From contig OY783200.1 in the NCBI GenBank assembly GCA_963678675.1, forward strand, positions 16,050,603 to 16,114,602: 64,000 nucleotides of DNA. Direction: 5' to 3'. The position numbers and the translations under genes are program-made. This DNA is from Xiphydria camelus. Taxonomy: Eukaryota; Arthropoda; Insecta; Hymenoptera; Xiphydriidae. Positions 1-11,793 of the stretch are shown in pieces (the first letter of the stretch is position 1; every line of letters starts with the position of its first letter). Under the pieces are notes generated by a model. The model worked only from the letters and a program-made list of their open reading frames with translations, ran no database searches and was not told where the DNA came from.

Positions 1-11
1 ACTCAAATACC

Positions 12-843
12 ATGGCAAACAATCAAAAAATTTCTCTAAAAACCGCAATAGAAATTGTACCTCGTTTCAATGGACAAAATATACCCTTAGGCGATTTCCT
101 CGAAGCATGCGAAGAAGCGAAAAATATGCTACCACGCGAATCGGAAACCGAGAGATTTAGTTAAATTAATTCTCACAAAATTAATCGGCGAAGCGAAACG
201 CTGTAGTGTAGGACAAACATTAACATCAGTCGACCAATTAACAACATTTTTAGAGGAAATATACGCTCCAGAAAAAACAATTCATCAATATTACGGAGAA
301 TTGAGCGACATTTGCCAGTATCACAATGAAAACGTCATAACATATCTCAATCGGGCCAGGGAATTAGCTAAAAGAATTACCGACGGTCACAGAATAGAAA
401 ATCGTATAACCGACGAAAATTTCGGAGCAGAAGTAAACAGAGACTTGTTAAAATATTTCATTCGCGGTTTAAATCCAGACACATAAGATGTAATATGGGA
501 AAAGTAGATAATCTCAAAAAAGAGCGCCCGAATTAAAGCCGTAGAACTCGAACGAACGTTAACACGCGTGGAACAAATGCGCGGCAAAGGACCACAAAAT
601 TCAAATGATCAATCAACAACAAATAATCAAAGTATTAAATGTCAAATATGTAACATAGAAGGTCACACAGCCAATCAATGCCAGATTCATAATAGAGACA
701 ACTTAAGAAAAAGAAGAACCAATGTAATATGTCAAATATGTAATAAACATAATCACACCGCGGATGTTTGTAGATCGCGGTCACAAAAAATAAATATCGT
801 ACAAACAGAACTTCAATGTATTGTCAACTTACGTGTATCGTAA
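12..843 (+). pseudogene. LTR-retrotransposon gag remnant with two zinc knuckles
   Basis: Broken gag-like reading frame beginning at the ATG at 12. The frame shifts near position 160, resumes as an open stretch at 301-483, is cut by TAA at 484 and further stops near 510, and resumes at 568-840. The C-terminal part carries two CCHC zinc knuckles (CQICNIEGHTANQC and CQICNKHNHTADVC), the nucleic-acid binding motif of nucleocapsid. The middle segment is alpha-helical and charged, as in capsid-like gag of Ty3/gypsy-type insect elements. No protease or reverse transcriptase follows: at about 830 the sequence passes abruptly into an inverted transposase fragment. The zinc knuckles are seen directly; the Ty3/gypsy placement is inference. 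Confidence 0.72.
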
Positions 844-1233
844 GATCCCGGAATAACCAATAGAATCAGGTTTATATTCAATAAAACAGCGATATTCTTT
901 ACGGTTTATATGTCGTGATTGAACTTGCAATTTTAAAATGGTTGAATTGTCTTTTAAATAATGAATATTAATCGTATTGTCATCATGTACCATCTCTGCT
1001 AAATAGGAAATGGCTTGAGAATATTGATAAGTACCCGTAAACAATATTTTCAAGTCTTTTTCAGTCATTTCGGGAAAATGAAATAAATCAGATGAGGTTA
1101 TTTGTTGAAACGGTACTTTTCTGCGCTTCCAACCATCTTTCTCGACTTGAATACTAAGAGTATCGTTTAAATTACGTCTCGATTTCATATACTCCACGAT
1201 TTCTTCAGATAATTCAACGTCGCTATTTAGACG
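830..1233 (-). pseudogene. Inverted 3' fragment of ISL2EU-like transposase
   Basis: The minus strand here encodes about 122 residues nearly identical to the region at 1990-2391 on the plus strand of the adjacent element (shared motifs FPEMTEKDLKILFTGTYQYS and SRHINRKEYRCFIEY). The two copies face each other, giving an inverted duplication of about 400 bp separated by about 760 bp. The fragment ends just before the SWIM zinc finger. It is either a second truncated copy or a rearranged piece of the neighbouring one. Not an independent gene. Confidence 0.8.
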
Positions 1234-3238
1234 TTTTCATTGTAAAATTAAGAAGTAGAAATTTAAATAGTATGATTTCTTCCTTTTTACAGTTACAACG
1301 TGAACAACTTGTCTCCGATTATTTTGACGAAGTTTTGACATCGTTTGAAAAAGATGTTCTCCCTTTTAATTTTGGTTTGAATAGTGTTAAGAGAGATAAT
1401 CTCATAGAAAATGAGACTTCGAAAATTGCTAAAGAACTCTTGAATTCAGACCGCGAATTAATTCTTATTTGTGACGGTACGTACATTAGACATCAAAAAA
1501 GTTCGAATAATGAGTATCAGCGCAAATCATAATCTGGCCAAAAAAAAAGTACCTTTATGCAAGCCATTTACAATTTGCACGGCAAATGGTTGTATTGTCG
1601 ATATGCTAGGTCCTTATTTGACAAATGTCAATGATGCAAAGATTCTGGATGATATTTTAAATTCTTCGCCGGAATTAAGAAACTTGCTTCGTAGAGGAGA
1701 TAAATTGGTCCTTGTGTGTGATAGAGGCTTTCGGGATATTATAGAATATTTAGAAGAGCAAGGTTTTGAAGTACACATGCCTGCATTAAAAGGAAAACGT
1801 GCTCAATTGTCGTGTGAAGAATCAAATCACACTCGATATGTCACTAAAGTTCGGTGGACAGTAGAAGCTATACATGGGATTATCAAACAAAAATTCAATT
1901 TTAGATAAAAAACTTGACAATAAAATACTTCCAAAAACCAGTTTAATTTGCAAGACGGCTTGTTTCTTACATAATCAATTTGGCAAACGTCTAAATAGCG
2001 ATGTTGAATTATCTGAAGAAATCGTGGAGTATATGAAATCGAGACGTAATTTAAACGATACTCTTAGTATTCAAGTCGAGAAAGATGGTTGGAAGCGCAG
2101 AAAAGTACCGTTTCAACAAATAACCACATCTAATTTGTTTGATTTTCCCGAAATGACTGAAAGAGACTTGAAAATATTGTTTACGGGTACTTATCAATAT
2201 TCTCAAGCCATTTCCTATTTAGCAGAGATGATACATGATGACAATACGATTCATATTCATTATTTAAAAGACAACTCAAGCATTTTAAAATTACATGTTC
2301 AGTCACGACATATAAACCGTAAAGAATATCGCTGTTTTATTGAATATAAACCTGATTCTATTGGTTATTCCGGGATCTTACGATACACGTGCGAGTGTGC
2401 AAACGGCAAGAGAACGGTCGGTTGTTGTTCCCATATAGCTGCAATTATTTATTACTTGCCATTTGCGCGATATCAAACAAAGCTTATTTAACCTGCAGAA
2501 ACATTAAGCAAACTATTCCACAGAGAAAATATTCAACCAACAATAAATCACGAAAGCGACGAAGTTTGAAACGAAGCTTCTATGTCAGTACCTTTAATTT
2601 GATTTAATTTCGATTTATATGTAGGTACACATAATATATTACAAGTAGTAAATTGTATTCTCGTTAGTAATAAGTAATTGTGAATAAATACTATTACTTT
2701 TTTTTTAAAGTAAAAATTCGAATTAACAGGTGTACAACTTTGTTTCCTCCGTTTTCTGCTCTCTATTACGTTAAGAAAACGGCGGAAGCAAAGTTGTTTT
2801 ATTTTCTTTAATTTATTTCGACTTTTTGTCCCACACCAATCATCTTGTGAAAATTATATATCATAGTTTAGTCATGCCTGAATCTGTATAAAAAAAACGG
2901 CGGGGGTGTTATTTTTCATATGCAAAATAAAAATTATTGAAAAATTCAAACTTGTTGTTTTTCTTTATTTATGGGCGAAACAATCCAATACTTTTTTTTT
3001 ATAATATAGCTACATGACGGTGCATAATATATATTTTGCTGCGCGAAATCGGTCGAGTAGTTTTCGAGATAAGCAATATTTTCGTTTTTGGTTTTTTGGC
3101 GATAACTTTTGGTTAAATCAATATTTTGGTCTAAAAATTTAGAGAGAGCTTACTTATGTGTAAACACGAAATATACCTGAATGGGGGAAAAAATCAGGCC
3201 GGGCCTGATTTCATATGCTTATCCGGCTATACCCTTTA
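1234..3238 (+). mobile_element. ISL2EU-like DNA transposon, copy 1, with right terminus
   Basis: The transposase remnant is followed by an AT-rich tail ending CCGGCTATACCCTTT at 3224-3238. This matches the termini of the second copy (CCCGGCTATGCCCTTT at 15314-15328), which defines the right end. No matching left end is present; the left side is replaced by the inverted fragment and the gag remnant. A small hairpin (2729-2796, TTTGTTTCCTCCGTTTTC and its complement) lies just past the polyadenylation signal. Confidence 0.65.
1272..2570 (+). pseudogene. ISL2EU-like DDE transposase with C-terminal SWIM finger, copy 1 (broken)
   Basis: A cut-and-paste transposase of the DDE_Tnp_4 type. Catalytic residues are visible: first Asp at 1473 (CDGTYIRH), second Asp at 1720 (CDRGFRDI) and Glu at 1864 (VRWTVEAIHG). 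Downstream is a SWIM zinc finger (CxC...CxH, 2390-2434, CECANG...CCSH). Compared with the copy at 12083-14746, the N-terminal zinc-finger region is missing and the open part starts after TTTTTACAG at 1288, which resembles a 3' splice site. Lesions: stop plus an A-run frameshift near 1531-1548, a frameshift near 1895, and a stop at 2489 (TAA). AATAAA lies at 2683. The DDE and SWIM motifs are seen; the ISL2EU name is from family knowledge and moderately sure. Confidence 0.78.
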
Positions 3239-3418
3239 ACAACGAGGGACTTTAAATCACTCTTCAAGAGTGATGCCGAGTCGATTTATATTCATTGATT
3301 CCCTTAATTGCAAAAATGTATCCAATTTAAAGTTGTAATCAATTTTTCCTCGTTGTTTAGACATGATAAAACATATCTTTTTGATAAAGAGTTTGTACAA
3401 ATTCGGAGTAGTGATATC
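3239..3418. other. Intergenic spacer, no feature seen
   Basis: AT-rich unique-looking sequence between the end of the first ISL2EU-like element and the next TIR element. No open frame or repeat was recognised. Confidence 0.5.
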
Positions 3419-5395
3419 CCAGGTAGCACACTAACGTCGAAATGACGTTTCTTGAAGGTCAGTTCTGACGTCAGATGACGAAAAATATGACGTCATTTTA
3501 ACATTGCAAAGACGGCTTAATTGCACATCCACACGACGTCAGAAAAATCACGTCATAATGACGTTCTACCGTACATTGTGATGACGTAAGAAATGACGGT
3601 TCTAAAAGGTTAGGTCTGACGTATATCTTTTCATCGTGAGCGGTCACCCATCCAACTTTCCGCACTTTTTGCTGCTTAACTTCGTTGATCGGTCGGTATC
3701 CTCGAGTCCTCATCTGCTGCACGCTCCTGTGGTTAACAATATTATTACTATTGGTGTTCATATGAAGTTTGATGAATAAATATATGTTGCATTTCCAGTC
3801 AATAAGAAAGGGGCTAAATAAAAAAAGGTGTGAGTGCCGTTGTACTCACGGAGGATGTGTAAACATCTTACAATTATCTGTGGTCCGAGTTTAATTGGGG
3901 AATATGACGTCGTAGTTCGACAAAAAGAAGTTTAATTTTTTCTATAATAAAATATTTATTATTATTATATTAGATTTATAACTTACTAGCAGCCCGTCCC
4001 GGCTTCGCACGGGTAGATTGTGGATTGATTTTGTCCGTCCACCATTGTTTAATTACATTTTTAATACAAAAATTTTAGTATTTTTCCCGGGCTACGCAAT
4101 GGTCATATTGGATTTGACCTTGACCATCACCTTCAAGGTTATATCAAGGTCAAATTAATTTTTTTTCACGTTCAAATGTGTCCTTGACCATTTTTTTCAT
4201 GTTACCTTTATTGTCAGTGGAGGTCAAATTTAGGTCAAGTATAGTTCGACTTTTTAAACACCCTGTATAAGATTTACTAACTCAGAAACCTTCGCGGATA
4301 TGCGTCCAACTGTTCCCCAAATTTTCATCGCAATCGGATGAACGGTTTAGGAAGGCATAATAATCATCCGTACCGGTACTTTTTGAACACCCTGTATAAG
4401 ATTTACTAACTCAGGAACATTCGCGGGCATGCGTCCAACCATTCCCCAAAGTTTCATCGCAATAGGATGAACGGTTTAGGAAGGCATAATAATCATCCGT
4501 ACCGGTACTTTTTGAACACCCTGTATAAGATTTACTAACTCAGAAACTTTCGCGGGCATGCGTCCAACCATTCCCCAAAGTTTCATCGCAATCGGATCAA
4601 CGGTTTAGGAAGGCATTTGATATTACCTTAAAGGTCACGGTCAAGGTCAAATCCAATACGACCACTGGGTAGCCAAGGGAAAATCCTTAAAGTTTTGTAT
4701 TAAACATTTTTCTCTAAAATGTTTTCCCGTTGAGATAATCCAGCTTGCGCGAATAGTATGCGCAGTAGCGCCACACACACACTGACGCAGTCACATCTAC
4801 ATGACTTACGTCTGACGCTCAATTTCCCAGGAAGGTCATACCGCAGAGCCATAGCATAGATGTTTACACATCAATAAGATTTTATAATTGTATTGTTCTT
4901 TTCTCAACATTTTTCTAAATTTATGATTGTATCTTTTGATAAATATTCTTGTATAGACGCAAGTTGATATTAATAAATAATTATATGAATGTTTATTCAT
5001 GCTATATTAATTGATTCTTTCATTTACTTTAATAATCTGTGCTTTTTAATAAACAGTATAGTTTATAACTGGCTCAACATACTCTGGAGACTCGAAATGA
5101 AATAATTTATTGATTTAATAATTGAACAAATTACAATTTTTGTCCATTTATTCACAAATAAATTTTCAAGTCTCTATATATACATATGCAGGAGACCGTA
5201 ATTTTTCTAAGTCTCGTTCGTCATTAAAAATGACGGAAAATTTCCGTCAAAAAGACGTTGAATTTTGACGTCCAAGGAACGTCGTAAATATGACGCCCCT
5301 GTGACGTTAATATTACGATAACTGACGTCTGAAACCCAAATACTGACCAAAAAATGACGTCTGAGACGTTATTCTAACGTCAGTGTGCTACCTGG
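3419..5395. mobile_element. TIR element with clustered TGACGT subterminal motifs
   Basis: Bounded by CCAGGTAGCACACT at 3419 and its inverse AGTGTGCTACCTGG ending at 5395. About 200 bp inside each end is packed with TGACGT/ACGTCA hexamers (roughly eight on the left at 3437-3620 and eight on the right at 5230-5385), some as the full palindrome TGACGTCA. No transposase is recognisable in the ~2 kb, so it appears non-autonomous. The interior carries a hairpin CCCGTCCCGGCTTCGCACGGG-like motif near 3993 (a widespread insect repeat end) and the tandem block at 4250-4625. The exact target duplication could not be settled. Confidence 0.75.
4250..4625. repeat. Tandem repeat, 129-bp unit, about 2.9 copies
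   Basis: The phrase CACCCTGTATAAGATTTACT recurs with the CCCTGTATAA core at 4261, 4390 and 4519, an exact 129-bp spacing. Copies differ by a few substitutions. It sits inside the TIR element and is flanked by TCAAGGTCA-type motifs at 4110-4150 and 4635-4650. Confidence 0.88.
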
Positions 5396-6330
5396 TATGT
5401 TATGTAATTATTTTCTTTAGATATCTCGATGGCTAATAAAACTACAATGAACATTACGTGAATATTTAGCTTTATATTGCAGTGATTAGGAATAAAACTT
5501 TCGGATTCACTACTTTTCTGGACATCATATCACACTTTAGGAAAGTACATATTTCGCATTTTAGTCGACACTTAGACCCCTGGCCACGATGGTCCCAGGT
5601 GGATCGCAGTATTCTCCTGTCATGCCGCATCCTATTAATTTTACCTTACTAATCTCCAATTTGTGTCTCCTTACTTTGTAAAGTATAATGGGAGCCATAC
5701 CATAACGCCTGTAGCGAAACTCTGCAATCGATTTCGCCGTAGAAAAGCTCAGAAGCTTTTTTTTTCGAGTAATAAACAATGTTGTACTACATATCTTATA
5801 TAGTTATAAGGGTTTTGCTTATCAAAAATGCAGAAATCAATATATCTAGCTATTACTAATTTTATAACAGCAGACCAGAATAAAACTGAAGGATCAATTT
5901 AAATAACCGAATACGTGATATGGATTAATTATAAGTAATTGTTAAGAAGTTTTAAAACATCATCCGCTTTGATGAAGAAAAATGGCAATTTTGTGAAACA
6001 TCGATAAATTAATAAATGTGGACGCGGTTAATACCCGAAAGCAAAAAGCAGTAATACTTATAATTATAATTACTAAGAAATTGATTCATATCTGCTGAAG
6101 TAATAGCAGCTCAATAAGGCGAACTATCTTTTCAAGTGTCAGTATTGTAAACCTATAAGCCAGTTAGTAGGAAAAAAATCAACATTATTTCCAAAACTTT
6201 TTTAGTTTCCTAAATTATGTTGCGAATATACTTGGACGATGATAATTGAAAAGGAACCAAGGGCCAAATTGCAAAAATTTGGATAAAAATTTCATCCATA
6301 GCTTTGACATGTATTTTATATGTGTAAAAG
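5396..6330. other. AT-rich intergenic stretch, nothing recognised
   Basis: No repeat, domain or convincing gene. A 72-codon minus-strand open frame (5561-5779) has no recognisable motif and no supporting context, so it is not called as a gene. Confidence 0.5.
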
Positions 6331-7690
6331 GTAACTCCAAAAAAGACTAGAAATGTTCAAGATTTATATATAAAAAATAAAAGGCGTCATTTGAAAGGAA
6401 AATTATTGTAAATCAAAAGTTACTCAAAAATTCGATGACAAAAAATTTATAAAATAATTTTCATAAAAAAGAACTTGCCGCGTTTAAGTTTTCATATTTT
6501 TTCCACTATATACTGGTGGCGCCATATAAGTGTATGAATTTCTTTAAAATCATAGGTGCATAAACATTGAATATAATTTTCTGTCTGAATTTTTTATTTT
6601 GAAGAAAAAAACGCGTAGTTTTTTTATGAAAATTTTGTTTATAAATTTTTTGTCGTCGAATTTTTTAGTAACTTTTGATTTACAATAATTTTCCTTTCAA
6701 ATTACGCCTTTTATTTTTTATATACAATCCATTCCCCTCAATACACGCCAGCGTAGCACATTGCATATCGGTTGGCGCTATCGGATCCAAGATGGTTCCC
6801 TAAAATTCTATGACAATACCGACAGCCCGGACACGAACCAAATAGTCGGGACACGAACCAAATAGACGTTTCAGTTCGGAGAACATGGGTCATCTCAATA
6901 GCGGTGAATGTTACAGATGATTTGACAGATACCTAGTTTGACAATCGTTTGGATTACCTAGGCTGATTTTTGACAGCGAAGAAAAATCAAATTTCCATCA
7001 ATCCGTCCCGTTCTCGCATGACGCTGAAAACAAAAAATAGAATGTCCACAAAGTATTTATACGTGATCAAAATGAGATTAAATCGGTCAATTATGAAGTA
7101 ACTTATCTGATGGCACTTCTTCTGAGATACTGATGTCTCCTTTCCTGCTCTTTATGTGCATAAAGAGAAAAAAATGGCACTGCTTCCGTTCACTATCTTG
7201 ATTATGCGAAAAAAATCCACGATTATCAAACTAGGTATCTGTCAGAGCATCTGTCACATTCACCACTATTGAGATGACCGATGTTTTTCGGACTAAAACG
7301 TCCATTTGGTTCGTATCCCGACTATTTGGTTTGTGTCCGGGCTGTCGGTATTGTCACCGAATTTTAGGGAACCATCTTGGATCCGATAGCGCCAACCGAT
7401 ATGAAATGTGCTACGCTGACGTGTATCGAGGGGAACGGATTGTATAAATCTTGAACATGGCGATCTTAATTGATTTCTAGTCTTTTTTGGAGAGTATTTT
7501 AAGTATCAATTTTGTTGGCACTGAATGAACATGCCGCCTTTTTTCACAGAGAATCTGTTTTTGTAACAAGATTTCACTAATTTTTTGAATTTATTCATAA
7601 GGAGAATATGTACATGTAGGAGAGAATAGCTTTTTATTATCACAAAATTAAAGTTACACATTTCATACCAATACGAGTCAATTAATTAAA
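6330..7690. mobile_element. Fold-back repeat composite with nested 0.7 kb element
   Basis: Sequence 6350-6530 (GGCGTCATTTGAAAGGAAAA start) is inverted at 6590-6725, forming a hairpin. The nested element 6725-7445 interrupts it. After that, 7445-7690 matches the outer arm of the family seen again at 36785-38425 and 58380-58530 (shared phrase GAACATGCCGCCTTTTTT). No coding capacity. Confidence 0.72.
6725..7445. mobile_element. Fold-back MITE-like element with long TIRs
   Basis: Ends are inverse copies: CAATCCATTCCCCTCAATAC at 6726 and its near-complement ending GGATTG at 7443. The arms run about 180 bp each (for example GGATCCAAGATGGTTCCCTA near 6785 and the inverse near 7370). The duplicated phrase ACACGAACCAAATAG is a short direct repeat at 6831-6865. 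The internal part is related to 31605-31860 in inverse orientation. Non-coding. Confidence 0.8.
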
Positions 7691-7693
7691 ATA

Positions 7694-7849
7694 AGTAGAT
7701 AAGCTAGGCGGGTTCGGGGGCACCCACGTGACCAAAAATGGCGGGAAATTTGAATTTTGCGGAAGTGCGCATGCGCCGTGGTGGAAAATTTGAATTTTCC
7801 GCCATTTTTGGTCACGTGGGTACCCCTGAACCCGCCTAGCTTATCTACT
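7694..7849. repeat. Hairpin MITE, about 156 bp
   Basis: Arms of about 65 bp: AGTAGATAAGCTAGGCGGGT at 7694 and its inverse ending at 7849. Each arm holds CACGTG within GGTCACGTGGG and a GGCGGGAAA motif (an E2F-type core). The left arm differs from the right by only a few bases. Confidence 0.85.
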
Positions 7850-7884
7850 AAAACAACGTTACTTTTGATTTATTCTCGTGATAT

Positions 7885-8170
7885 TTTGAAATGATTTTAT
7901 AATTAATGTTTCGATAATATTTATATTTTCCCCAGAACAATTCGTTCGTGAAAGGATTTCCATAAATAACTGCCGTATGTCCGCGGGCAAACCGATCAAA
8001 GTCATAACTATGGTCGATACCTTGAAATTTGACTTCGGCAGTATTTGCCGACGGTCGAGTCTTTGATCTCGATAGCTGTCAATTCGGGAGATCGAATCGT
8101 CTAATCTCCAAATCGTGAATTTGTGAATAAATGGTGGGTAATTTGTAGAAGTGATAAAAAATAATCAAAA
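7885..8170. repeat. Two dispersed repeat fragments
   Basis: 7885-7960 is inverted at 47140-47210 (TTCCCCAGAACAATTCGTTC). 8010-8065 (TGACTTCGGCAGTATTTGCC) is inverted at 15355-15415, just outside the other end of the next transposon. 8066-8165 (CGGGAGATCGAA) belongs to a family also at 28940-29050, 36005-36100 and 39870-39975. Confidence 0.65.
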
Positions 8171-8274
8171 GTTTAAAAACCGGACTGTCAAAGACTTCAT
8201 GAAAATCTTCTAACCTACTTGTTGTGTAGTAACACTTAAATTTTAAGTTCTAAAAATTACTTAATATTATTCAC

Positions 8275-8775
8275 AAAGGGCATAGCCGGGTTTCCATGTG
8301 AGATCGGCCCCAGAGCCGATTTAAATTTCTAATCAACTTTTCAAAAGTACTCGGCCTAAGTATATTTTTGCCAAAGTTTCGGACCATTATCCACCATATT
8401 GAATTCGTAATGGCGGATTTTGCAATTTTCGTTTTTTGGCTTTTTATCCAAAACTAATCATCAGAAAAATCTGAAAAAATTCACAGTATTTTTCATCATT
8501 ATGATACACATTTTGAATTTTTTTGCAATTTTTCCGAATCAAAATTCGCGAAAAAAAAATTGCGAAAATTTTTACACGCTATTTTTTTTTGGTTCCGATC
8601 GCGACGCCAACCCACATTTTTCACCAATGCATAGCCCATTCCGAAATACACTTTATAGAATTTTTTCAGATTTTTGCAAGGGGTGCGCGGGGATTAAAAT
8701 AATCGAAAAATCCCTCGTAATGAGTATTTCCGTCTATTTTACTCGCGGAGTACAATTATAAAAATATTTGACTCG
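8275..8775. repeat. Left terminal inverted repeat of ISL2EU-like copy 2
   Basis: Reads inward as the complement of 14822-15328, with scattered substitutions and small indels, so the element has aged since insertion. Contains the phrase ATGGCGGATTTTGCAATTTT. Confidence 0.85.
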
Positions 8776-9330
8776 TAAAAATTATGTTTTTCGGGAGTTT
8801 CACTCAATTCAAAACCAATCACGCGGCATTGCAAAAATTTGTCGCAAAAAACTATCAATTATATTACATTATTGTAAAATAAGGAGATTTCTTCTTGATT
8901 TTCTAGATTGTAAATAATTACTAACGTTAAGGCAAGAATCGTTTGTGACGAAACTATCCTAAAAAATCACTTATCAATTACATGTATAATTCTAAATATA
9001 TAAGTAAACAATTAAAAGTACATAAAAGTACATAAAAAAGTTCAAATTAAAATAATATCTATTCACCACGATTTATACATGAAGTGAGCAAAAAGAAACG
9101 TTTCGAACATCATAGAATATTCTAGAAACTAATAGACTTTCTGAGAACCCGGAAAACTTCTGGAACAGTCCAGAATTTCCCTAAAACAATTGGTATAAAT
9201 TCAGTCGCACCACCGGTGGGAGTCAATCTACTACAATCAGTAGCGCGCATTATCTTGTCACGTTTGTGGATCGTGCAGCATAAAGTGTGTTTTTGAAGTG
9301 AATATAGTTTTTTGTAAATACTATCAATCT
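8776..9330. other. Transposon interior, nothing recognised
   Basis: AT-rich sequence between the left TIR and the piggyBac insertion. If the family carries a second gene, it is not recognisable here. Confidence 0.45.
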
Positions 9331-11793
9331 TTAACCCGGCATCCGACACGTGGGGTGTAACAAACCCCAGGGCCTCGAAAATACGAAATAATTGTTTAAA
9401 ATTCGCGCCTATCGACCCGAGCGTCTCAGTAGCTTTCTAGGAGATATATTAATTTACATATCACTGTACATAGGTCAGTCAAGAAGTTGCAAGCGTACGG
9501 ATCACGTCGTTCCAAAGTGTATTGGCGTTTCTCACACCCCACCTGTCTAAACTCGTGACATTTTTTGTTTCCCTTGACTTTATCTATTGGCGATACTTTA
9601 TATCTGTAAGTAACTTATTTGTAATTATTTATAACTTAAAATAATAGTTCTGTTGTTTATAACAGTGCACGGAATAATGGGTGATTTTGAAAAAGAACAA
9701 GAACGCCTTCTCAATCTCTGGAATGATTTAGAAAATGATGACGAGGTAATTGATCACGACGATTCAGAGTAAGATGAAGAAATAGATAATGTGAGTATAT
9801 CTAGCAACTACCCTGACTTGGAACAGGAAGTTGAAGTTGAAGAGCAGGGGAAGAGGAAGTGGAAACTGTAGGAGCGAATAGAGAAAATTACTTTTTGGGA
9901 AAGAATGGAAGAAAATGGTGCAAAAAATGTAGTAACAGAAATGTTAGAACTAGAGCGGAGAATATTATTACTCACTTGCCAGGAGTTAAAAATTACGCAA
10001 AAAGTGCCAAAACTCCCCTTGAATGCTTCTTATTATTCATCGATGAGCAGATTATTGCTGACATTGTCCAGCACACTAACCAAAGAATTATAGAGAAGTC
10101 CGATATATGAAAAGCTTCTCCCCATTATGGAGAAACATCTGTGGTTGAAATTAAGGCGGTATTCGGTCTTCTTTACTTGGCCGGTGTATTTAGGAATAAC
10201 CATCGTCATCTGTATGAGCTATGGAATGTAGACGGTACTGGAATGGAAATATTTCGCTGCATAATGAGCCAAAGACGATTTGAATTCTTAGTGTCTTGTT
10301 TGCGCTTTGACAATAAGAATAATCGAGGCCAAAGATCCAGTATTGATAAATTGGCTCACATCAGAGGTGTTTTTGAAAAACTTGTAGACAATTGCAAAGC
10401 TGCTTACTCTCCATCTGAGTATCTGACGATCGACGAAAAGCTGGAAGCATTTCGTGGAAAATGCTCATTCAGACAATACATTCCAAATAAACCTGCCAAA
10501 TATGGCATCAAAGTGCACGCTCTTGTAGATGCTCGTACCTATTATGTGGTAAATATGGAGGTATATGTGGGCCAACAACCCGAGGGTCCATTTAGGGTTA
10601 GCAATAGTCCTAAAGATATAGTCGATAGGTTAATTGCTCCAGTATCAGGAACAAAACGTAACATTACCTTTGATAACTGGTACACCAGTTTTGACCTTCT
10701 GGTGAAGTTGCGCGAAACTCATAAACTGACTGCTGTGGGAACCATAAGAAAAAATAAGCGGGATATACCGCCAGAGTTTTTGAATCTAAAACATAGGGAA
10801 CGATATTCTAGTATATTTGGATTTCAAGAAGGATACACTCTCATTTCTTATTGTCCAAAAAAGAGCAAAGTTGCTTTACTAATATCGTCTCTTCATCATG
10901 ACGATACAGTTGAAAACTCGACAAAAAAACTTCCAGAAATAATCACATTTTATAATGGAACTAAATGTGGGGTTGATGTGGTGGACCAGATGTCTGCATC
11001 TTATAATGTAGCGCGCAACAGTCGACGATGGCGATTAACAATATTTTTTTCTCTGCTAAATACTGCGGGAATCAATAGCTATGTCATATGGAAAGCTAAC
11101 AATAATTATAACAAATTACCAAGAAGACTTTTTCTTAAACAATTGGGACTTCAGTTGATAAAAGAGCAGCAGAAACAAAGAATTATGAATCCCAGGCTTA
11201 CGCGGGAGTTACGAGGTAACACTCGAACAATTTTGGATGAAAATTCACAACCAAATCCCAAGAAGAGGAGACCAAATCAGCAAGGGAGGTGTTCAGAATG
11301 TCCTCGCTCTAGAGATAGGAAAACTAAATACGTATGTGAATCCTGCGATGTACTTATATGTCTTGAACACTCTGTGACATACTGCAAAAAATGTTCCGAA
11401 ATCAATAGTGAATAACTTTTTTACTACTTTATGAAAACGAGTTCTGTTTTTTTTCTTTCATAAATGTAGAATATATTCTATAATTTTGTTTACTGTTTGT
11501 GTCATATTTGTTTCGGTTTCTATCAACTAAGAGTACTGTGAAATAATAATACTTTAAAAATTCATGTTATAAGTTGTAACTTGTGTTATAAATAATAAAA
11601 ATACTCTTTTTCTACTCTCTCTCTCTTCTGTTTTATTCTCATATATAAATATACTACCACAAAACATAAAACAGTAAAATTTCCTCATTAAAATATAACA
11701 GATAAATAAAAATCCTCATTTGAATTTGGGGTTTATCACACCCCACCTGTCGGAACTTGTGAAAAAAATTGCACGTGTCAGATGCCGGGTTAA
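9331..11793 (+). mobile_element. piggyBac element 1
   Basis: Flanked by TTAA at 9331-9334 and 11790-11793, the piggyBac target duplication. The TIR CCCGGCATCCGACACGTG at 9335 is matched by CACGTGTCAGATGCCGGG ending at 11789, with one mismatch. Subterminal repeats of CACACCCCACCTGTC occur at 9535 (plus) and 11740. It encodes one transposase with a few lesions. It lies within the ISL2EU-like element and is therefore the younger insertion. Confidence 0.93.
9677..11415 (+). pseudogene. piggyBac transposase 1, mildly broken
   Basis: Enzyme of TTAA-specific cut-and-paste transposition. The N-terminal acidic region starts at the ATG at 9677 but meets TAA at 9770 and changes frame before 9859. The next block (9859-10107) is in the same frame as the long 10141-11415 frame and is separated by a single TGA at 10108. 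The 424-codon main block holds the RNase H-like core: Asp at 10432 (TIDEKLEAFRGKC), Asp at 10672 (ITFDNWYTS), and the pair at 10975 and 10984 (CGVDVVDQM), matching the family D...D...D/D pattern with usual spacing. The C-terminus is a Cys-rich zinc-binding domain (CSECPRS...YVCESCDVLICLEH...YCKKC). AATAAA at 11594. Catalytic core intact, N-terminus lost to stops. Confidence 0.92.

Noticed and set aside
3498..3761. 87-codon minus-strand frame
   Set aside because: Lies in the TGACGT-rich arm of a TIR element and has no recognisable domain.
8420..8761. 113-codon frame, also mirrored at 14842-15183
   Set aside because: Mirror-image frames within the terminal inverted repeats of one transposon; no coding features beyond chance.
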